Assembly (NCBI GenBank): GCA_003427395.1
Contig: BFEA01000025.1
Coordinates: 2,209,332-2,247,811, forward strand
Source: Chara braunii
Lineage: Eukaryota > Streptophyta > Charophyceae > Charales > Characeae
DNA: 38,480 bases
Direction: 5' to 3'
Part shown: positions 30,349-38,480 of the stretch, piece by piece
Layout: each line of letters begins with the position of its first letter
Position numbering within the stretch: the first letter of the stretch is position 1
Notes under the pieces: model-generated
What the model was told of the DNA's origin: nothing
Databases searched by the model: none
What the model saw: the letters and a program-made list of their open reading frames with translations, nothing else
Translations under genes and position numbers: made by a program

Positions 30349-31811
30349 ATCCACAGTACGAAAGCTAATCAGTTGCAATCACATAGGTGGACCAGCCGAG
30401 GGCGTTTCTCGTTCGCTGTAGCATAGGGGGTACGCGCGGTAGTACGCTTATCGGGCCCGCACGCAAACCGACATCTTGGGGGGCTGAAGTCTCAAGCGCG
30501 GCTCGTCGTTGGTCGACTAGGATGCATCCCACACACCACGCGCACACCACTCTATGAACAAAAAAAAAATAAAACACACACACACACACACACATCAAAC
30601 AACACGACAACACTCCTAGTCCCTTCAGTAGTCATCCCATAACTCTCCGATGCGAAAATCGGATAGGCGTCCCGCGCGAGACTGGATATAAAACCGCGCG
30701 GACGCAGGGCTATCTCATATCGACTCACAATGCAAGCGCACACAGGCGGTCGCAATGATGGCATACTATGTAGTACCCATACTCATGCGGTCCTCGTTAA
30801 CCTCGAGGGTCGCTTTCGACACTCAAGTGTCGGCTGACACGCGCCCTGAGGGTTAATCCTTCGACGCTGGACAACCGCCATGCGCGGTTGAAGACCACAC
30901 ACCCTCTTCTGCACCCTGTGCAGAGTGGGTGGTATACAGGTTCATGCCTCTGGTGGCAGTCGTTTCTTACTGCCCTGGAGGTGAGCTCCACTCCAGGCCT
31001 GGGCGGAAGTCAAGGGGTTTGACTTTGACGGTTGTCACGGACTACAACGTCCTACCATTCAAACTCTAAAAAACAAGGGTAAAAAGGGGAATCCCTCTTT
31101 TCTCTCAAGACACAACCTGGTTAACCCTTATGCACAATTACACTAGGTCTCTCAAATACTCAGGGCACTTATAAGCATATAAGGGTTAGTTATAGGACGA
31201 TCGCTTCTCACAGTCACAGTGGGGCTTTTTTCAACCATATATGTATGTAATCGCAGGCAATCACACCCAAACTTCGAACCACAAACGTATCTGCAATCAC
31301 ATCAAAGATCCAACCAAAAGTCCACACACTACACTGGGTCAACTTCAACCATTCCTTGCACTCATACCCCTCGCTTTAGCCATACAGGCTTCATTCGTGC
31401 AACTCTTAAATAAATACTCAGTACTTTCGTTGGATGACCATTCAATAAAGTCCGGGTGAAAACACAACAAAACAATATAATTCATAAGGCTAAAACCTTT
31501 AGGTTGAGTGACAAGATCGGATTGGAGTTGAATCGTAAACCGACGAGTTGGCAACCGACTTGTTATCAGTGATAACAGAAGGTGATCCTCGTAGGATGAA
31601 GCTGAGTCTAGTCCAAATCCTTAATCAACTGATCGAGAGGACCTGTAACAAATGACAGGCCAACCCTCAAGCTACATCATCATCATATGGGGGATAAACT
31701 TTCATAGCACATTCTCACTCAAGATTATCTGCCAACTAAGTCTAAGCCTACCTCTAAGCCATTGCCCAAAGCAAAAGGTAGACTAATGACAGAATCTCCC
31801 CTATTCAGAGT
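30349..31811. other. Gene-free stretch, probably leader of the large LTR element
   Basis: It holds a (CA)n run at 30570-30594 and no conserved domain in any frame. By position it would be the untranslated leader downstream of the primer binding site at 31812 (minus strand). No gag or pol follows, so the element is truncated here or is a non-autonomous large derivative. Confidence 0.4.
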
Positions 31812-31829
31812 GGATCGCCAGAATCGCCA
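31812..31829 (-). promoter_or_regulatory. Primer binding site next to the large LTR
   Basis: The minus strand reads TGGCGATTCTGGCGATCC, two bases (GG) beyond the LTR end, the same spacing as in the TRIM. The first nine bases resemble the tRNA-Arg-type site used by plant Tat/Ogre gypsy elements; the rest does not match as I remember it. Confidence 0.6.
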
Positions 31830-31865
31830 CCTGTCAAAATATAACCTATCTCCTTTAAACTAAGA

Positions 31866-32160
31866 AAATTTCGGCAGCGCTTCCCGTAGGAAAAATATCT
31901 TCTCATAATTTATATCAACTCAAATATGAAATCAAAAAAATAGTCTTTGCTTTTCCAAAGTTCAATTTTGTTGAACTCCCTGAATTAGCAAAAATTTTGG
32001 CAGCACTCCCTTTAAAAAAGGAGACTTTTCAGATTTTTACTAAGTCATATATGAACTTTAGACAAATTGAACTTCGAAAAGTCAAGAATTGACTAACTCC
32101 CTGGATTTGTAGAAATTTCGGCAGCGCTTCCCGTAGAGAAAGTAACTTACCAAAATTTAT
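31866..32160. repeat. Three tandem units with a TTCGGCAGCGCTTCCCGTAG core
   Basis: AAATTTCGGCAGCGCTTCCC at 31867, AAATTTTGGCAGCACTCCCT at 31990 and AAATTTCGGCAGCGCTTCCC at 32112 are spaced about 120 bases. Each is followed by AT-rich sequence. On the coding strand of the LTR this lies near the 3' end. Confidence 0.8.
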
Positions 32161-32456
32161 ACAAAGCCAAGTATAACAAAAGATCCCAGAAAATGTGAGA
32201 ATTGACCTAAGTAAAATAAAGTTAGCTCAGAAAATGCAGAAATTGAGCTAACTCTTATCGCTCTAGCACGCGGCGAGCAACTACAGCAACTACCTGTCAA
32301 CCTGAAACTCAGACCAAGTAGTAGCCTCACTTAGTCACATCCAGGCCAAACCACAGAGGTAAGTACTCTCGCCATCCCCAAGTACACGTGAACAAACAAT
32401 AGTTCATAGTCTTTGAATGATTTAACCCTTCATACCCAGCTTACATAAGGCGTAAA

Positions 32457-33283
32457 GTCAAGCCATTCAATCTTATGGAACATGCCTGACTCGGCCATTG
32501 AGTACACACGAACAAGTTGCACAACTACTTCTCTCTTCCTTTGGGCACATGACTAAGTCATTCATCTTAGAAACAAAGCTTCGTCACCCTGAACTATTTA
32601 ATATCCAAGTTATATATACCTCTTAGAATTTAGTGTTCAAAAGTTGGGCGTAGGACTGAGTCATTCCTCTTAGAAACAAAGTTCATCCCGCCCAAGGTTA
32701 CCTTCAGTTGTACTCTTAGTTATACTTTCTTCAAGTTATGATAAGCTATAGTCAGGCCATCCAATTTTATGGAACCCTTGCCTGACCAGCCTGTTCTCAC
32801 GTGAGATAGTAATAAAATATAGCCAATTCATAACATTTTGGGTTCTCGCATGTGCGAGGCATTGGGCCAAACCATCCAATCTTATGGAACATATCTGGTC
32901 CTCTGCCAGGTTGGTTTTTCTCTTATCAGTTGTGCGTGGCATGAGTCAAAGGTCATCCAATCTTATGGAACATGCCTCACCCCCAGCCAAAGTTACTCCC
33001 TCATAACAAAAGCAAGACGAGGCTGAGTCATCCAATCTTATGGAACCTGCTCAGACCTCCTCGCTAAAAAACTAATGAAACAAAGTAGACCCCAATTAAA
33101 CAAGGTTACCAAGCCATCCAATCTTATGGAACATGCTTGGCCCCTGAAAATCAACCACAGTCGAACCCTTGCAAGTCAGAGCAATCAGACCATCCAATCT
33201 TATGGAACTTGTCTGATTCTCAATGCAATTCGAAAAATAAAACACAGCAGTCAGACCATCCGATCCTATGGAACAGTGCCTGA
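32457..33283. repeat. Eight hairpin repeats with conserved core and covarying arms
   Basis: The core CATCCAATCTTATGGAAC recurs at about 32463, 32758, 32872, 32954, 33029, 33115, 33191 and 33257. In seven copies it is enclosed by complementary arms that differ between copies: GTCAGGC/GCCTGAC (32751/32780), GGGCCA/TGGTCC (32864/32896), GAGGCTGAG/CTCAG-A-CCTC (33019/33050), CCAAGC/GCTTGG (33109/33135), AATCAGAC/GTCTGATT (33183/33211). The first (32457) and last (33251) have one mismatch each; the fourth has only a 4-bp arm. Inside the core TCCA and TGGA can pair around ATCTTA. Gaps between cores are irregular (about 65-295 bases). No known family comes to mind. Confidence 0.8.
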
Positions 33284-33812
33284 ACCTATAAAGACCCTTC
33301 AAACTTCAAACAAAACTGTCTTTCTCCCACCCTTCCCCCATATGCAATGCCCCTTTGTTCACAATCTGCCTCCAGGCAGTCAACAAAACTGGAACTGAGA
33401 CTTGCATGCATTCCTTTACTTAGTCTTACTTGTGTCCTGAATGTCAACCCAAAGTCAAAATAGGGATGCATACAATACACTCAGTCAATACATAGGAAGT
33501 TATATGGGTAGGGGTTGTAACTGGGTTTACAAGGGGAAGCAACGGTTTACCTTTCAATTCCCTGCCTCCAGAACTCCTCCTGAGTTCCGGCAGAGCTCCC
33601 GCAATCGGTGGGCTGACTCCCCACAGAGCCTTGTTGCGGTCCTACGGGTTGCAATCCTGCCTGCCACCTTCCTCTCAGAACCAGTGGACTAGACTTAGAG
33701 TAAGGGGGGCAGAAGAAGAAGGATTTAGTTTCTCGGATCCAAGGAGGGTGCTCTCAGACTCACATGAGAGGGCCTTGTTACCTTCAAGTCGCCTGAGGGC
33801 CCCGCAATGGCA

Positions 33813-33861
33813 GCCGGTGTAACAACTTGGTCAAACTGGAGTCAAGTTGTTGACCACCGGC
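33813..33861. repeat. 17-bp inverted repeat at the LTR outer end
   Basis: GCCGGTGTAACAACTTG (33813-33829) faces CAAGTTGTT-GAC-CACCGGC (33843-33861), with only a small bulge. On the minus strand it begins within ten bases of the LTR start, where it could fold in the DNA or in readthrough RNA. Confidence 0.75.
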
Positions 33862-33870
33862 ATTCTGACA

Positions 33871-36200
33871 AAACCTTAAGTTGCAGTGGTAACCCCCTCC
33901 CCCTTCACAAGCTAAACCTCTCCTCTGAGCCTCGACACCTTCCCTTATACCCAATCACCACTGTATGACAGGCCGTAATAGTCAGCAACGGCTGGTCGTG
34001 GCATGCAACAATGCACCGTAGTTAACCCAACTTAACGGTGGACGATAGCAATGCCTCAGCAGCTAGCGATAGCTCACAGGTAGCCTACAGACTCAGCCCA
34101 CACCCAGTCCGCAGCAGCAGTGCCCAGCCTGCAGTCTTGTCCCTTGTCAGCTGCTCATTCAGGAACCACGGCCTGCAGCCTTGGCACCAGCTACAACGTC
34201 CGCCTCATGGGCCAGGATCAACAGTGCGCAGACGCTGAGTACACTGGCTCATTGTCATGTGAGCTTAGCATGTCATAGTACTTCTATACCACCCTCCTAT
34301 GCAGTCCAATACGCAGCTTAACCTCTCCGACCAACAGGTAAGTCTCTCCTCGCGCGGCTGCTCTCGGGTTACCTTCACTTCGACGCTGCTCCTCCCGACT
34401 TCGAACGGGTAAGTGCTTCGACCTGCCCCGCGATTTCACTCTTTTTAACGCCCGCTGTAAGCCTTCCCTCCCGCCTACTCTCTCCGTCTCTGTGTGTGCG
34501 AGTTGTTGGCCCCACGCTACTTCTGTCACGGACCGAGCAAGAGTTGGGTGAATCTTCCGTTAGAACACGGCTAGATACATCACACATGTTACCTCCTCCT
34601 CTGCACGCAACCCTCCTTACTCACCCCGGCTGACTAACGGCTTTTGGGCAAAAACTAACATCACTACCGCACTCCCCTCGCCTCAAACCCCCTATTTCGC
34701 ACCTTCAACCGCTCGATTCCGAGGAGGATCTAGTGGGTTATTTGCCTTTCCGCTCCGCTAGCTTCACACATCCCGCCATGGCTCGGCGCTAACTTTTCCT
34801 TACTAACTTTCTCTTCTTTCTAGCTTCGCCATCTAATTCTCCCTACCTACAAACCACCACTTTGGTCCTTACCTCGCTCGAATCCACCAAGGATTGAGCG
34901 ATATCCGAACTTCTCACTCCCACCTACACTCCCTTCCGCCATGACCCAGCGCACCTCCTATTTCCACTAACCTCTATCCTACTAATTCTTTCGCCTTTCT
35001 AACTTCAGATTCGGGGTCGCCCATCTGCAAAACCTCCGATCTGAATCTCTGATCGCCTGTTTTCATTAAGTAACGGGTGAGATCTCTGATCTTGAGACTC
35101 CCCTTCACCTCCTCCCTGACATCGCCACGCACCCCCTTTCTCTACTAACACCTAATCCACTAACTTTCTACTGAAACTAACTATCCCATTGGATTCACCC
35201 GGGGCCAAAACCCCGGGATCGGCTCTTCCCTCGTCCAAAAGCATGGGGAGTCGAGCGAGTTGGCCCTCTTCCCCTCTCTGCCATAGCCCCGCATCTTCGG
35301 ATGCACCCGGCGCATCTTCCGGCCCGGGTTTGTTCCTCTCCCTTTTCTCCCCGTTGCTGCGCTTCGTCTCGACCTCCGACTGCCCCTGCTGCCAATCTGC
35401 ACCCAGGCTCAATCAACCGACTGGCCCAGTCTCCTCGGTACTCCGCTCCTCGTTCCTTCTTCCCTCGTTGCTCCGCCCCGATCATCTCTTCACCCTCACC
35501 TATCACGAATGCACCCGACGTCGCGCTGCGTCCAGGTTCGTTTCCCCCTCCACTCTCCGTCTCCCCGCTGCCCTCGCCCGGCTGTCCTCTCCAAGTCCGA
35601 TCCAACAGTACCTGGCGCAGTGGCCTGCCCGGCGGCTCCCGTTTCCGATGGAAACTGCAAAAGGAGTCATCAAACGATTCTAAGTCTTTCGCCCCCCCCC
35701 ATGCCCGGGTCCGACGAGCGCTGCACGAAACTGCAGCGCATCGTGTTCTTTACCCAGTGCCTCCGGCCGATCGTACTCGAACAGAGCCGCCTCCCCTCCC
35801 GGTTACCCTTGACCCCGCTGTGGGTCTCCCTGGCTCCCGCTGAGTCTACCACTCGGACTTCGGCGGGGCGAGCCTCAGCGCAGGCCTCAATTGGGGTAGC
35901 AAAGGCTTAGGTGAGGCTTTGGGGCCGAGATAGAGAGGGCCTCCTCTCGACCTGCAGCCTACCGTGGCATCGCTGTGGCCTCCCAACCGGGCCACGGACA
36001 ACCGCGCTCTACGGTGCTCGACCCCTGTCCACCCCTCTCCCGTATAGTAACCTCTGCGGCCCATACTTCAAGACGGCCGGGGCGGGGGAACTCTGTCAAC
36101 ATCCCAACACGCCGGAACCCGAACGGCCTCGCCAAAGGAGGCGCGGGCTCAAGGCCCTTTGCTGCCGCGGCGGCCACCCGTGGCCAATGTCGCGCCCGAC
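33871..36200. other. Gene-free C/T-rich stretch with about 180-bp degenerate repeats
   Basis: No conserved domain is visible; frames at 35189-35843 are Pro/Ser/Arg-rich and compositional. Between about 34780 and 35180 a degenerate unit of about 180 bp recurs: CCGCCATGGCTC or CCGCCATGACCC, then CTAAC-type words and TTACTAACTTTCTCTTC (34799), TCCTACTAATTCTTTCGCC (34977), ATCCACTAACTTTCTACTG (35155). These resemble intron branch points with pyrimidine tracts. Confidence 0.4.
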
Positions 36201-36500
36201 TTTTTTTTTTTTTTTTTTTTTTAAGTCAAAACATAATTTAAATGATAATGACAATAACGCAATAATAAAATACTTAGAAACAATTCAATCATCAGAGGGC
36301 AACTGACGAGGGAGGGACAATCGCCGGCTCCATCCTGACGCCACCGACGACAAAACCAAGGGGGATAGCCCCGCTGGGCCCTCGACCGCGCGATTCATCT
36401 GTGCCGCTCTGACACCCCCGCGTCGTTGCCGCTTGATCTCGAACCCTGAATCTCCCTGACGAAAGTCTAATACTGTAACCAAATGCGCTCGGCCCAAGGC
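36201..36500 (-). mobile_element. tRNA-derived SINE with poly(A) tail
   Basis: On the minus strand a tRNA-like head has box A (GGCCGAGCGCATTTGGTTA, 36494-36476), an anticodon-arm-like TTAGACTTTCGTCAGGGA and box B (GGGTTCGAGATC, 36446-36435). A body of about 200 bases runs into about 22 A at 36222-36201. Spacing between boxes is as in a tRNA. No clean target duplication was found, so the 5' limit is approximate. Confidence 0.65.
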
Positions 36501-36877
36501 TGGGTCTAGCTCTGGCGGTTGCCTAAATAAACGGACACCGCGCGACGCCCCCAGCTACCAAGACGCCTTCAGAAGTCATATTGCTGTCGATGTCGTCCTC
36601 CGTACGTGCGCACAGGTCACAGTCAAGCACACCAGTCAACGAGACATGATCTTTTTAATCCCTATTTTAATCAGAGGATAAAAACCTGGTCGGCGATCAT
36701 GCCGACTCTCCAATCATCAACAATAAAAATATCACGCGCGCCTCAAAAATCCGCGCGCCCACACACTCTCTATTCTAGTCAACCACCCAGTCGTCATAAA
36801 CACATAGACACGGCCGCGCCTCGCGCGGTATACTTGAACTTTAAATCGAACTCACTTTCCGTCATTTGCAAAGACCA

Positions 36878-36907
36878 GGGCGGATACCCTTGTAAGGGTA
36901 TTCGCCC
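36878..36907. repeat. 14-bp hairpin with two-base loop
   Basis: GGGCGGATACCCTT, then GT, then AAGGGTATTCGCCC: fully paired except one G-U. It stands in gene-free sequence (36510-37189). It could be a foldback remnant or an RNA structure. Confidence 0.75.
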
Positions 36908-37189
36908 CGACAGCGTGTCGTCTTTCCAATATAACATGCCTTACAGTACGGGAGAAATCGCTACATACACCACGTTCGTCAATCCCAAGAACCTAATACC
37001 ATGCTCATTATACAATCGCAACCACGTAGCCACATACCTATTGAGCCATCGGATTTGACCTTGTAAGGCTAGCAAAATGACCACCACTCGCAGCAATTCT
37101 TCGAATTTCGTGTTCGAGCACCCTTGGGAACATCGGTGGTGCGTGATGTACCTACACAGTTCCCACTAGCGTACCGGGGGAATATCAAA

Positions 37190-37825
37190 TCACCCTTCGC
37201 TTTCTACGGAATCCCCGGCTTCACCTGCTCCTAGTTCACTCGGGCGTACCTCGCATGTTTCCTCTTGACCTTTGTGCCCAAAGTCCCGCTGCGCACGGTG
37301 CTCGGCCAAGCAAAAGATCACGTCCAACTTCCCATCATAGTGCAGCCCCTCTTCTTGGCACATTCGCTGCAACTCGTCCGCATTGCAGTCCTTGATTTCC
37401 TTGATGATGGCATCGCGGAACCTCAATCTGGCCAATGCTTTGCTGGCCGGAGTCAATCTCCCACTTGGAGGGGTCTTCCTGGACTTGTTCAGTTTTGATA
37501 AGGGAGTCTTCACTGGTGTGCGAGTTTTTGCTGGGATCGGCGATCGTAGGCCCTTCGCTTTGTTCTTCGATCGGGTCAAACGCACGCTCGGAACAGTTGA
37601 CTTGAGACCGAGTCTACGCGGTGTTCGCTTCGCTGGTAACTCCATCGGAGGGCTGTCCTCCATCATCATGTCATCCTCACGTTTCCTCTTCTCAGATAGA
37701 CATAATCTATCCGTCTTCTCGCTCAGTTCCTGGAGCGGTACCCCTACGGCCCGACAGTGAGGCCGGACCAATTTCAGGCCACCAGCCTGACCTTGGTCCG
37801 GTACCAGTTTGTTCCGTACCTGGAC
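37190..37825 (-). pseudogene. Fragment of a Penelope-type ORF1-like protein (C-terminal part)
   Basis: An open frame of about 212 codons with no ATG near its start; the first internal ATGs are at about 37669. It is basic and Pro/Thr/Lys-rich (KRTPRRLG, TPVKTPLSKLNKSRKTPPSG), then ends in a helical block, FRDAIIKEIKDCNADELQRM, CQEEGLHYDGKLDVIF and RAQRDFG. That block lines up with the C-terminus of ORF1 in Penelope element 1 (ICMKEGVKYTTL and RAERAFG). The zinc knuckle and coiled coils are absent. It may be a truncated element, an exon of a domesticated gene, or a protein family shared by hosts and elements in this lineage. No reverse transcriptase follows downstream. Confidence 0.55.
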
Positions 37826-38006
37826 CTAGCCGGTATATCACTTCGGCCTAGGCCCAGGGCGGGAGGTTCATTCATTCTGATGTTCGTTCATTCATTGGCC
37901 GGACTGGACCTTCACTCAGCTGCTGCTTCTTGTGTGTGTCCATCTCCTCTCTCCCTCTCTCTCTCTCTCACCATCTCCGCACGTGCCCTCCGCACGTGCG
38001 TCACAT

Positions 38007-38018
38007 TGGTATCGGAGC
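38007..38018 (+). promoter_or_regulatory. Initiator-Met-type primer binding site of an LTR element
   Basis: TGGTATCGGAGC matches the common plant PBS TGGTATCAGAGC with one change, and sits one base after an ACA that could end an LTR (38003-38005). The LTR would extend left through 37830-38005; its start is not determined. The sequence to the window end would be leader and gag region, with no domain recognisable. Confidence 0.5.
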
Positions 38019-38480
38019 GGAGCTTCGATCTCTGCTCCCTCCCTCCCTCCCCCTCTCCGTATCCTACCACCGCGCACCTGGTCTGTTAGCACGACCAGAT
38101 ACTGTCGTCATCCAAGCTGGCGCCTTTCCCCTTGGCGACCCCCAAGAAGACGCTGCCGGGAGAAGCTCCATAGGCGAACCTGCAGAAGGACCATCGACAC
38201 GTGGCCGGCCGACTTCTGCCACGTCAGCACTTCTTTCCCCCCCCTCCCCAAACTCCCCTCTTTCTGAACTCCAATCCCATCCCCCGCTTCCCCCCGCCCT
38301 TCCGCTGCCATTTCCTCATCTCCCCGACTGCTGCCCATCCCAACGCACCACCTTCCCTCCTGGCTGTGTCCCCTTCCCCATAGTGCCTTCCCCGCACCCA
38401 ACTGCTGCCGCCCAATCCCGGCGCCTGTTCTCCCAAACTCCCCCCTTCCCGTTCCTTCACCTCCCCCGCTTCTGCACTCC

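Larger units (their letters stand above)
31832..33870 (-). mobile_element. Large LTR (about 2 kb) of a gypsy-like element
   Basis: On the plus strand it opens TGTCAAAATATAACC and closes GGCATTCTGACA, so it has 5-bp inverted ends TGTCA/TGACA, and a primer binding site follows at its 3' end on the minus strand. Inside are three blocks of a 120-bp tandem repeat and eight structured hairpin repeats. No second LTR copy is in the window, so the outer limit at 33870 rests on the terminal motif alone. Confidence 0.6.

Noticed and set aside
30570-30594. (CA)n run as a retroposon tail
   Set aside because: No flanking duplication was found, so it is treated as a plain microsatellite.
35189-35843. Overlapping Pro/Ser/Arg-rich frames on both strands
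   Set aside because: Compositional; no conserved motif, start context or partner gene.
36606-37058. 150-codon plus-strand frame
   Set aside because: No recognisable domain; it contains the 14-bp hairpin and nothing supports translation.

Overview
This is a eukaryotic nuclear window dominated by decayed transposable elements, with one intact protein-coding gene. The best guess is a streptophyte green alga of the Chara type. This is inferred from a plant-type copine, from Penelope-like retroelements of the permuted (N-terminal GIY-YIG) kind known from green algae, from a plant-style L1-like LINE, and from tRNA-Arg-like and gypsy-type primer binding sites. No bacterial gene, operon or CRISPR array is present. 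A few Ns near 17655-17670 and long homopolymers point to a draft assembly.

Left part (1-11062). A cluster of foldback hairpins (540-925) is followed by a broken L1-like LINE on + (about 950-4080). A short retroposon sits inside that LINE with an 11-bp target duplication. Then come tRNA-like SINE heads (4611, 4914, 9386), dispersed short repeats, and A-rich tracts flanked by duplicated target sequence.

Penelope-like element 1 (11063-16634, minus strand). It is almost complete: 400-bp direct terminal repeats, each carrying a hammerhead-ribozyme-like motif on the coding strand, a CCHC/coiled-coil ORF1, and an ORF2 with N-terminal GIY-YIG, a CxC motif and a reverse transcriptase whose catalytic dyad reads VDD.

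Middle (16640-26900). Dispersed retroposons, including a tRNA-like SINE whose body holds a hammerhead core with an 8-bp stem III (18353-18443). AT microsatellites and a purine tract lead into the single intact gene, an intronless 634-aa copine (19863-21767). It is followed by a MITE, a 13-bp-motif minisatellite (22978-23790) and a roughly 230-bp tandem array (24239-24850).

Right part (27199-38480). Penelope-like element 2 (minus) is 5'-truncated, and a 780-bp TRIM-like LTR element abuts it. A 2-kb LTR (31832-33870, minus) with its own primer binding site contains eight copies of a hairpin whose 18-nt core is conserved while the arms change together. A minus-strand SINE, an ORF1-like gene fragment and a Met-type primer binding site close the window.

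Apart from the copine, a membrane-associated signalling protein, the genes here serve retrotransposition. The main novelty is in RNA-level structure: ribozymes in the Penelope repeats and in a SINE, and the covarying LTR hairpins.
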